From CAMFTQ01 sp051881615 (GTDB lineage Bacteria; Bacillota; Clostridia; Oscillospirales; Acutalibacteraceae), in assembly GCA_051881615.1 (NCBI GenBank), contig JBJEQF010000016.1, positions 62,001 to 126,000 of the forward strand: a DNA stretch of 64,000 nucleotides, given 5' to 3'. Positions 39,816 through 47,200 of the stretch are shown here, one piece after another (position 1 is the stretch's first letter; each line of letters starts with the position of its first letter). Under the pieces are notes generated by a model, which worked only from the letters and a program-made list of their open reading frames with translations, had not been told where the DNA came from and ran no database searches. The position numbers were made by a program, and so were the translations under genes.

Positions 39816-39844
39816 ATTATACTCAAGCAAGGCTTTTATGTCAA
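39816..39844 (-). promoter_or_regulatory. consensus promoter of the toxI-toxN operon
   Basis: On the minus strand TTGACA (39844-39839), a 17-bp spacer and TATAAT (39821-39816): an exact sigma-A consensus, as expected for an abundant antitoxin RNA. Confidence 0.93.
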
Positions 39845-39919
39845 GAAAAATATGACGGCATAATTTAGACAATGTAGACGATGTAAACGTGCGGTATTTT
39901 TTATACATTTTTCGTCTTT

Positions 39920-40072
39920 CTACTCGCTCACATTCTTATCCTTCAAATGCTCCTTTAAAACGAGATTTATATATTGCGAAAAAGAACGGTCGCATTCCTC
40001 TGCAAGTATTTTTACGCTGTTTATTATATCCTCGTCAAGTGTAATACTTACCTTTTGCTTTAACGGCTTCAT
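39920..40072 (-). CDS. ribbon-helix-helix DNA-binding protein (50 aa)
   Basis: A short CopG/Arc-type repressor: KQKVSITLDEDIINSVKILA carries the beta-strand (KVSITLD) and first helix, and RSFSQYINLVLKEHLK the second helix. ATG 40072 follows GAGGTG; the longer frame to 40132 lacks a site. Proteins like this are often antitoxins or autoregulators; here no cognate toxin is adjacent in the same operon. It sits downstream of maf and just upstream of the toxI promoter, so it could regulate either. Length is close to the minimum for the fold. Confidence 0.75.
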   Translation of the reverse strand: MKPLKQKVSITLDEDIINSVKILAEECDRSFSQYINLVLKEHLKDKNVSE

Positions 40073-40153
40073 TTTTAACACCTCGGTAATAATATACTCT
40101 AAAATGCTTTGTCTGCTTGAAAATATAGGCATAAACGCCTCTGACAGCCATAA

Positions 40154-40735
40154 TCAGCCGATGCCGAGCTCCCTGAGTCTGCGGTGAAGCAACGCAACAG
40201 GCAGTCCCATTACGTTGTAATAGTCGCCCCTTATACCCTTTACAAGCAGTGCTCCCTTGCCCTGTATGCCGTATGCGCCCGCCTTGTCAAACGGCTCGTT
40301 TGTTTTTATATATTCAAGGATTTCGCCCTCTGTCAGCGGATAAAACTCAACCGATGTTTTGTCGCTGAAGCTGACGGTTTTTTCGCCCTTGCAGATACAA
40401 CAGCCCGTTACGACAATATGCTCTCTGCCCTGCAATAATCTCAGCATTTCAAAGGCGTCCTCTACGTTTTTCGGCTTGCCGAGCATTGTATCATCTGCAA
40501 TAACGACTGTGTCGCTGCCTATTACTATACTTTCCCTGTGCGCTTTTGCTACCGCCTTGCATTTTATTTCTGCAAGGTATTCGGCTCTTTTTAATATGTC
40601 AATACCGTCAGGCACGATTTCTTCAACATCTGCCGGAATACACTCAAAATTGTCTGTAATAAGCCGCAGCAGCTCCTGCCGTCTTGGTGAGGCTGAAGCA
40701 AGGATTATTGTATCTGACGCACTAAGGCTGTTCAT
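40154..40735 (-). CDS. maf: Maf-like nucleoside triphosphate pyrophosphatase
   Basis: A 193-aa house-cleaning enzyme hydrolysing non-canonical or excess NTPs (dTTP/UTP type) to monophosphates. Motifs: ILASASPRRQELLRLI at the N-terminus, the catalytic IVIGSDTVVIADDTMLGKP and the late KAGAYGIQGKGALLVKGIRGDYYNVMGLP (in part). GAGAGGAGCTTTCCT precedes the ATG. It lies 17 bp after a 42-aa hydrophobic peptide gene and 81 bp before the ribbon-helix-helix gene, probably as one operon. Confidence 0.93.
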   Translation of the reverse strand: MNSLSASDTIILASASPRRQELLRLITDNFECIPADVEEIVPDGIDILKRAEYLAEIKCKAVAKAHRESIVIGSDTVVIADDTMLGKPKNVEDAFEMLRLLQGREHIVVTGCCICKGEKTVSFSDKTSVEFYPLTEGEILEYIKTNEPFDKAGAYGIQGKGALLVKGIRGDYYNVMGLPVALLHRRLRELGIG

Positions 40736-40752
40736 AGGAAAGCTCCTCTCGG

Positions 40753-40881
40753 TTATTTATTCGGAAAACAGCGTTTTCCCTTTCTTTCTGCTCTTTTCTG
40801 ACTGCGGTCTGCGCTGTCAATCATCTTTACGGCGGCGCAAACAGCGTAGGAAATAAAAACAAAAACACAAAAATTAAACAT
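40753..40881 (-). CDS. 42-aa hydrophobic peptide upstream of maf
   Basis: A short frame MFNFCVFVFISYAVCAAVKM followed by a basic tail (SADRSQKRAERKGKRCF). It has an AGGTGATTTT Shine-Dalgarno before the ATG and ends 17 bp before maf. The hydrophobic first half could be a membrane helix. It may be a genuine small membrane protein or a leader peptide for maf; there is no family evidence. Confidence 0.45.
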   Translation of the reverse strand: MFNFCVFVFISYAVCAAVKMIDSADRSQKRAERKGKRCFPNK

Positions 40882-40941
40882 AAAATCACCTGTAAAATAA
40901 ATTTAGAATTAACTCTATACTTATATTTTACAGGATATGCT

Positions 40942-40999
40942 GTCCGTTAATACGGACTTTGACTTTATAGGTCTGTATAATCTGTCCGTTATTACGGAC
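40942..40999. promoter_or_regulatory. two 16-bp palindromes spaced 42 bp (putative operators)
   Basis: GTCCGTTAATACGGAC (40942-40957) and GTCCGTTATTACGGAC (40984-40999) differ at one base. Their centres are 42 bp apart, four helical turns. They lie between the WYL regulator's stop and the 42-aa peptide/maf operon. They could be binding sites for a dimeric regulator such as the adjacent WYL protein, or RNA hairpins in the read-through transcript. Confidence 0.65.
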
Positions 41000-41006
41000 T
41001 GTGATT

Positions 41007-42014
41007 TCAGTCTTGCCTTTTATACAAATCGGCAATCTCTGCTATGTACCTTTCAAAGGACTCTCTTTCTCTTTTCGGCTCGATTATCTCTACCTTTGAG
41101 CCTAAGCCGCACAGCCAGCCGTAAAACTGCTTGCTCGGCACTACCTCAAGTGTTACGAAAAAGCTGTCGTTGTCTGCTTTTGATACAAATATATCAGCAC
41201 CAAAGCGGTCTGCAAGCACACCGATAAGCGAATTTGCAACCTTTAGCTTAATGTCGACAACTTCGCCGCCGAACATTCCGAAAACCGATTTTGAATAAAG
41301 TGCTGTGTCAAAGCTATACTGTGCTTCGCTTCTCTTTTGCTGTGAGATTTCGATTTTTTCCATTTTGTCAACACGGTAATGCTTTACCTCGCCGCTTTTC
41401 TGCTCATTTGCTACAAGGTAGTAATTTTCATCGTCCCACACAAGAGCAAGCGGAGATACCTCGTAGCTTTCGCCGTTTTTGCGGTATTTTTTAGTCACCT
41501 TTTTTGCACCGCCGAAGTCAACCGTCCACTCGCTGTATAAAAACGTAATCTGACTGTCGCAGTTAATTGCGTTGTGAATTTTATCTACGTTATAATATAT
41601 TTTCTCATTATCTGTCTTTACTCTGTTAGTTACATAAACCTGTCTTTGAAGAAGCGCTCCGTCGTGAACGCTTGCAAGGCTTTCCACCTTTTTAATAAGC
41701 TCCATACTCTTTTTGCGAGTGATGAACTTTGAGCTTTGCACAGCGTCAACAAGGAGCTTTAGCTCGGGCATTTCAAAGTCACGGTTGCCTATGTAGTAGG
41801 TCACCGTCTTTGACTTTTTTGTGCAGATGTCAAGTCCGAAGCCTTCGAGCGTGTGGATATCGTCATAAATGCTTTTTCTCTCTGCCGATATGCCGTACTG
41901 CGACAGTATGTCGATAATCTCGCCGACAGTTATTCCGTGAGTATCGTCTGTTCTTTCAAGCAGAATTTTCTGAACGTACAAAAGCTTTTGCTTTTGTCTT
42001 GATTCCTTTGCCAT
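41007..42014 (-). CDS. WYL-domain transcriptional regulator
   Basis: A 335-aa regulator with an N-terminal winged helix-turn-helix (about 1-75: LLYVQKILLERTDDTHGITV, ILSQYGISAERKSIYDDIHTLEGFG in part), then a WYL ligand-sensing domain (about 140-215; the SPLALVWDDENYYLVANEQ block corresponds to P-W-x-L-V-x-x) and a C-terminal WCX extension with FGMFGGEVVDIKLKVAN. WYL proteins sense nucleic acid or other ligands and control stress, repair or defence genes. GGAGGGAATATTTA precedes the ATG. It follows the AEC transporter gene by 17 bp, so the two share a transcript. Confidence 0.88.
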   Translation of the reverse strand: MAKESRQKQKLLYVQKILLERTDDTHGITVGEIIDILSQYGISAERKSIYDDIHTLEGFGLDICTKKSKTVTYYIGNRDFEMPELKLLVDAVQSSKFITRKKSMELIKKVESLASVHDGALLQRQVYVTNRVKTDNEKIYYNVDKIHNAINCDSQITFLYSEWTVDFGGAKKVTKKYRKNGESYEVSPLALVWDDENYYLVANEQKSGEVKHYRVDKMEKIEISQQKRSEAQYSFDTALYSKSVFGMFGGEVVDIKLKVANSLIGVLADRFGADIFVSKADNDSFFVTLEVVPSKQFYGWLCGLGSKVEIIEPKRERESFERYIAEIADLYKRQD

Positions 42015-42031
42015 TAAATATTCCCTCCGAT

Positions 42032-42958
42032 TTATGAAAAGCTCTGCGCAAGTCCTACTATGAGAGGCATTGTCACTATTGATAACAGCGTTGTAGCAGA
42101 CACTATGCTGACGGAAAGCTCTGTATCTCTGTCATATTTTGCAGAAAACATTGTGGTTATAGCCGCAATAGGAGCGGCGCAGGATATAATGCACGAAACC
42201 AGCACAGCTCCTCTTATGCCGAGCATAAGCATTACAAAAAGTGCCGTAAGCGGAACTACTACAAGCCTTATCGCCATCGTAATGTAGCTGTTAATATCGG
42301 TAAAGGCTCTGCGCAAATCAGACTGTGACAGGTAAAAGCCTATAATAAGCATCGGAAGCGGAGTGTTAAGGTCAGCAAGATAGCTTATCGGTGTGATTAT
42401 AATTTCAGGCAGTAAAAGCTGTGAAAGGTAGAGTGTAAGTCCGATAACAACGCCGATAATTCCGGGGTTTAGTATCAGCTTTTTAACAGACAGCACGCTT
42501 TTGTCGCCGCTCATTGAAAACAGCCCGTATGTCCACACGAATATGTTGAATACTGCTATAAATGCGCCGGCATAAAATACTCCGTCGTTGCCGAGAAGTG
42601 CTTGCTGAAGAGGAATTGACATAAACGCACAGTTTGAAAACACTGCGCCGAACTGCAAAACCTTCTTCGAGCCTTCGTTTTTATCACGGATAACAAGTCT
42701 GCACAGCAAAATCGTACCCAGATGAATAAATAAAGCGGCAAGGCACGAAATACCCAGATTGCCGAGCATATTAACATCAAGCTCACGCTGAAACGCTCTT
42801 ATAATAACGCACGGCGTTACAAGATAAAGCACAATGTCTGTCATATGCTTTGCAGAGCTGTCGGTGATAAGCCTCTTTTTTCCGCAGACAAAGCCTGCGC
42901 CGATTAAAATAAACAAAATAAGCACCTGCTGTGCCACAATTAAAAAGCTGTCTGTCAT
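42032..42958 (-). CDS. AEC-family transporter (auxin efflux carrier-like)
   Basis: A 308-aa inner-membrane carrier with about ten helices: LIVAQQVLILFILIGAGFVC first, then LYLVTPCVIIRAFQRE (the conserved L-x-x-P crossover), a central loop near residue 160 and LNTPLPMLIIGFYLSQSDL (second inverted repeat). AEC proteins move organic acids such as malate or lactate; substrate unknown here. ATG 42958 follows GAGGGGTAAAA; a longer frame reaches 43048 without a site. First gene of the AEC-WYL operon. Confidence 0.88.
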   Translation of the reverse strand: MTDSFLIVAQQVLILFILIGAGFVCGKKRLITDSSAKHMTDIVLYLVTPCVIIRAFQRELDVNMLGNLGISCLAALFIHLGTILLCRLVIRDKNEGSKKVLQFGAVFSNCAFMSIPLQQALLGNDGVFYAGAFIAVFNIFVWTYGLFSMSGDKSVLSVKKLILNPGIIGVVIGLTLYLSQLLLPEIIITPISYLADLNTPLPMLIIGFYLSQSDLRRAFTDINSYITMAIRLVVVPLTALFVMLMLGIRGAVLVSCIISCAAPIAAITTMFSAKYDRDTELSVSIVSATTLLSIVTMPLIVGLAQSFS

Positions 42959-42994
42959 TTTTACCCCTCTGAAAATAAATATATTGCCTGTGTA

Positions 42995-43022
42995 ATTATA
43001 CCACCGCCGCCGAAATTTACAA
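42995..43022 (-). promoter_or_regulatory. promoter of the AEC-WYL operon
   Basis: On the minus strand TTGTAA (43022-43017), a 16-bp spacer and TATAAT (43000-42995), about 37 bp before the ATG. It lies inside the longer frame and supports the shorter start. The rest of the 42959-43316 gap holds the divergent promoter at 43210 and a hairpin. Confidence 0.65.
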
Positions 43023-43209
43023 GCTATTATCTGCGTTTTTGACTTCAAATATGTTTATTTTTGCAGACAGCTATGGAATTTTCTGATTAAAAAACGTAAA
43101 AGCCACGCTTGTTTATGATAAAAAAGCTGCAATTTTGTTGTTACAATTACTTAAAATAAATTTTCGTATAAGGTATTTATATTGCAAACGCTGAAATTTG
43201 CCGATTTGT

Positions 43210-43238
43210 TTGACATAAAAGCATAACGGTTATATAAT
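43210..43238 (+). promoter_or_regulatory. consensus sigma-A promoter of the DUF6465 gene
   Basis: TTGACA (43210) and TATAAT (43233) with a 17-bp spacer: an exact consensus, implying high expression. Confidence 0.9.
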
Positions 43239-43242
43239 TACT

Positions 43243-43286
43243 GTCGGAAAACGGTCAAAAACGGCTTTGCTATGCCGTTTTTCGAC
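43243..43286 (+). promoter_or_regulatory. leader hairpin before the DUF6465 gene
   Basis: AAAAACGGC (43257-43265) pairs with GCCGTTTTT (43274-43282), and GTCG/CGAC can extend it outside. It begins at about the transcription start. It may stabilise the mRNA 5' end; the T-rich right arm also gives it some terminator character. Confidence 0.5.
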
Positions 43287-43316
43287 TGTTAGTAATATGA
43301 AAGAAGGAATTTCAAA

Positions 43317-43616
43317 ATGGCAGCAACAAAGAAAACTACTGCAGAGGCAGAAACAAAAACAACAAAAAAGACTACTAAAAAAGAAACAGAGGCTAAAGCT
43401 CCTGCAAAGAGATGCACAAGAAAAGCAGCTGAAAAGGTTACTGTTTACGTTGAGTTCGGCGGCGTTAAGGTATCAGTTGACGATATCGTAAACAACGTAA
43501 AGCTCACAAACGGCAAAGCAGCTAAGGAATACACAATCTACGTTAAGCCGGAAGACAGCAAGGCTTACTTCGTAGCAGACGGCGAAGAAAAGGAAATGGA
43601 CGTTTTCTTCTGCTGA
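43317..43616 (+). CDS. DUF6465 family protein
   Basis: A 99-aa protein with a lysine/threonine/alanine-rich N-terminal tail (about 1-40, histone-H1-like: KKTTAEAETKTTKKTTKK) and a compact C-terminal domain (KVTVYVEFGGVKVSVDDIV, then KPEDSKAYFVADGEEKEMDV). This arrangement matches DUF6465, a widespread clostridial family of unknown function; the basic tail suggests nucleic-acid binding. An exact-consensus promoter, an AGAAGGAATTTCAAA Shine-Dalgarno region and a strong terminator point to abundant expression. Confidence 0.8.
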   Translation: MAATKKTTAEAETKTTKKTTKKETEAKAPAKRCTRKAAEKVTVYVEFGGVKVSVDDIVNNVKLTNGKAAKEYTIYVKPEDSKAYFVADGEEKEMDVFFC

Positions 43617-43641
43617 TTTTAAGCAGCTACAGTTTAATTTC

Positions 43642-43670
43642 AAAAAGCAGGGCAGATGCCCTGCTTTTTT
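43642..43670 (+). terminator. terminator of the DUF6465 gene
   Basis: A perfect stem of AAAAGCAGGGCA with TGCCCTGCTTTT, followed by further T. Confidence 0.93.
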
Positions 43671-43798
43671 GCATATACGGTTAAATATCATAATGCTTTT
43701 GGTGATAACAGAAAGCTGTGTGCTTCATAAATAAAGTAAATCTCTATATGGAGCTGCGCGCGTCAGCGTAAGCTGACAAAGAAAAGAAATGTATTCTT

Positions 43799-43876
43799 CT
43801 TTTTCTTTGTCTTTATCTTTATCTTTTTCTTTGTCTTTGTCTTTTTCTTTGTCTTTTTCTTTGTCTTTTTCTTTTT
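43799..43876. repeat. hexanucleotide microsatellite (13 units)
   Basis: Thirteen contiguous 6-bp units of the types CTTTGT, CTTTAT and CTTTTT lie in the gene-free stretch 43671-44235. It reads as a lysine/glutamate/aspartate repeat in one minus-strand frame, but that frame has no other coding signs. Confidence 0.88.
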
Positions 43877-43906
43877 CTTGGCTGCCGTCGCAGGCGACCG
43901 ATAGCG

Positions 43907-43930
43907 AACGCTTGCAAGCGTTTGCAAACG
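43907..43930. repeat. two overlapping palindromes
   Basis: AACGCTTGCAAGCGTT (43907-43922) and CGTTTGCAAACG (43919-43930) share four bases. Together with GAACG/CGTTC ends they form a compact symmetric cluster 30 bp beyond the microsatellite. Confidence 0.75.
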
Positions 43931-43990
43931 TTCTTTGCCGTATTATCATTCAAGCGGATTTTTCAGTAAATAGAAAGTATTTCACTATAA

Positions 43991-44041
43991 GCTGTCTAAC
44001 AGTCAGACACTGTTAGAGGGTGTTAGAAGCCGTTAGACAGC
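43991..44041. repeat. decamer repeat cluster 1 bounded by an inverted repeat
   Basis: GCTGTCTAAC (43991-44000) and its perfect complement GTTAGACAGC (44032-44041) bound three 10-bp units TGTTAGAGGG, TGTTAGAAGC and CGTTAGACAG (44011-44040). The architecture recurs at 44162-44220. Confidence 0.82.
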
Positions 44042-44161
44042 TGTTGGATTATTCGATAGCCGCAAGAGCATCGTTTAGCTGTAAAACCGCTGAAAAGTCA
44101 GATAAAATGCCGATTTTTTTATTTTTGCTAAGTTGAATAAACACAAAATACTTGACAATAA

Positions 44162-44220
44162 TTTATCTAACGGTTGGGCGTTGTTAGAAGCTGTTAGATG
44201 CTGTTAGACAGTTAGATAAA
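44162..44220. repeat. decamer repeat cluster 2 bounded by an inverted repeat
   Basis: TTTATCTAAC (44162-44171) and GTTAGATAAA (44211-44220) bound three units TGTTAGAAGC, TGTTAGATGC and TGTTAGACAG (44182-44211). The repeats have a strict 10-bp period, as in iterons or multi-site operators. Confidence 0.82.
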
Positions 44221-44235
44221 CGTCAGTCGACTCTT

Positions 44236-44266
44236 AAAAAACCGAGGCAAATCGCCTCGGTTTTTT
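44236..44266. terminator. bidirectional terminator downstream of the RND gene
   Basis: AAAAACCGAGGC pairs with GCCTCGGTTTTT around a 5-nt loop. It ends the RND transcript on the minus strand and any plus-strand transcript through the repeat region. Confidence 0.92.
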
Positions 44267-44267
44267 G

Positions 44268-47200
44268 TTACTCATCTATATCAGCTACGTCGCTGTCAGA
44301 TATTTTCTTCATTTCTTTTCTGTTGAACAAATCGTACAGAACAGGAACTATGAACAGCGTCATAACAGTTGCGTACAAAAGACCGCCTATGCACACTATT
44401 GCAAGCGGCTGCATAAGCTGTGAGCCGCTGCCTATGCCTAAGGCCATTGTTGAAAGTCCCAGTATCGTTGTAAGCGAGGTCATAAGTATAGGACGGATAC
44501 GTGTTTTGCCTGCTTCTATGATAGCCGCCCTTTTAGTCGAGCCGTCAAGACGAAGCTGATTTATATAGTCAACAAGCACGATACCGTTGTTTACTATAAC
44601 GCCGCACAGCATAATAAAGCCGACCAGCGACACGATGCTTATGTTAAAGCCTGTTATGAACAAGCCTAAAAATCCGCCGGTGAACGCAAGCGGAATCGTA
44701 AACATTACGATAAACGGAGATTTAAGGCTCTGGAACTGCGCCACCATAATAAGGTAGATAAACACAACTGCAAGTCCGAGCATTTTTACCATTTCAAAAA
44801 CAGCCTGCATTGTGTTTTCGTTCTCGCCGCTGAATTCAAGCGTTACGCCTGACGGCTTGTCGTAGCCTTCAACTGCCTTTTGCACCTCGTTTGCTACGTT
44901 TGTTGTTATGTAGCCGTCTGCAACCTCGGCAGAAACCGACAAATACCTGTTCTGATTATATCTGTCTATGGAGCTTAGCGTTGCACCCTCGTTTATCTGT
45001 GCGATTTCCGATAATGCTACCTTTTTCTCCTGTGACGTTTCTCCGTCCTTTTCTGTGTAGGTAAGCTGTATGTTCTTGATTCTGTCAACGTTGTAGTCCT
45101 CGTTCTTGCCGCTTACTACAACTACGTCAAGCTCTGAGCTGTCGCTGTTTGTAAGCGAGGTGGCTGTTTTTTCGCTTGCTATTTCGGCACTTATCTGCTG
45201 ATAAACCTGCGCTACCGTCAGTCCCTTTTTCATCGCCTTTTGCTTGTCAACGGATATTGAAATTTCGGAAGTTGTGTCCTCAATTCCGCTTTCTACATTC
45301 TGCACACCGTCAACCTTAGAGATTATATCGGCTATATCCTGTGCCGATTTCTGCAGCTGCTTCAAATCGTCACAATAAACCTTCAGCGCTATACCGCTGC
45401 CCGTAAGTATTGACATAGAGTCCATAGCTCCGCCGCCTGATACGGTGATTTCTGCGTCTATATCCTTGAGTGCGTCTTCAACTCTGCTGACAAGCTCATT
45501 ATTGTTTACCGTCTTGCTCTTGTCAAGCACTGCGTAAAACGACACCTCGCTTGTATCTGAGGAAACTCCGCCTAAGCCTATAAGCGCAGTCTGCGAGCCT
45601 ATCATACCGCCCACTGTTTCAAACTCTTTAAATTTATACAGTCTTTCAAGTATCTTGTCGGCAGTCTGTGTTGTTTCTTCAAAGGTGTTTTCCTTTGGCA
45701 TTTCAGCCGTTATGGTAAGTTCAGTACCGGCTACATCGGGCATAAAGCTAAAACCCCTTGACGTTGCGCCTAACGCACTGCCTGCAAGCAATATAACTGC
45801 CGTAATCAAGGCGATTGCCCTGTGACCTAATACAAAGCGCAGTGCTTTTTCATAGACGGCAACTAATTTGTCAAAAATTTTGTGCTGCTTCTCCTTATGA
45901 TTTACAAACATTTTACTGCTCATAGCCGGCACAAGCGACAGCGCAATTACAAGGCTTGCAAGCAGTGAGAATGTTATCGTGAGCGCCATATCGGTGAAAA
46001 TCTGCCTTGTAAGTCCCTTTACAAAAACTATAGGCAAAAATACGCAGACGGTTGTCAGTGTTGATGATGCGATAGCGCCTGCCACCTGCTTTGCACCGCT
46101 TGCCGCCGCCTGAAGCGCCGGCACACCCTTACTGCGTAATCTGAATATGTTTTCGATAACTACTACCGAGTTATCTACAAGCATACCTACGCCAACCGCA
46201 AGTCCAGACAGCGAGATAACGTTTAATGTAATACCGCTGAAATACATAAGAATAATTGCGGCGATAAGGCTAATAGGAATAGAAAATGCAATTATAATTG
46301 TCGGCTTTATATCTCTTAAAAAGATAAACAAAATTATAACAGCCAGAGCGGCACCGAGCAAAAGGTTTTGCAGTACGTTGTTAATAACGAGATATATGTA
46401 GTCGCCCTGATCCATAAGTGATGTAAAATGCAGACCCTCGTTTTCTTCCGACAGCTCTTTAAGCTCTGATTGCAAATTGTTTGACGCTTCTGCCGTTGCA
46501 TAGTTTGACTGCTTTGTAAACGACAGCATAACGCCGTTGTTGCCGTTGATTTTTGCAAAGACCTCATCGGAATTGTCTGTTTCAAACACATCTGCGACGT
46601 CGCTTAGAAAAATCGGAGAAAGACCGTCAATGTTCATATCAAAAAGCATCATATTTGAAAGCTCGACTACATCTGCTACCTTATCGCCTACTCTGACAAG
46701 GTAATCAACGTTATCGTCTGTTATGTAGCCTGCCGGCATAGAAAAGTTCTGTGCCTTTAAAATGTTTGACACCATATCCATTGTGATGACTTTCTCGGCA
46801 TTTGCGTTGTCGAGCGCCTCTTGCTTTTTCTCTGCAAGCTCATCGACTGATTTTTCAAGCTCTGCTTTTGTCTTTTCAAGCTGTGAAATTGTTGCAGTGA
46901 TCTCGCTTTCCTTTGAAACAAGCTCAGCGTATGTGCTGTTCATCTGAAAATCGGCTGTGGATTTCTGAATTTCAAGCTGTTTTTTTGCCTCGTCAATTTT
47001 GAGCTTTCCCTCTTCAAGCTGTGTAAGCGCTGTGGCTATTGTTTCTATACCGCTGTCAAGCTGTCCTATTACGTCCTCAAGACCCTTGATGGCTTCCGGC
47101 AGCTCCTCGATTTTTGCTCCGAGTGCGGCTATATCCTCTTTTGCTTTTTCATAGCCTTCCTTGGTTTTTTTCAGTGCTTCGTTTATTTTGTCAATTCTTT

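Noticed and set aside
43725..43949. Minus-strand frame encoding a Lys/Glu/Asp repeat protein
   Set aside because: The frame exists only because of the hexamer microsatellite; flanking residues look random and there is no Shine-Dalgarno site or promoter.
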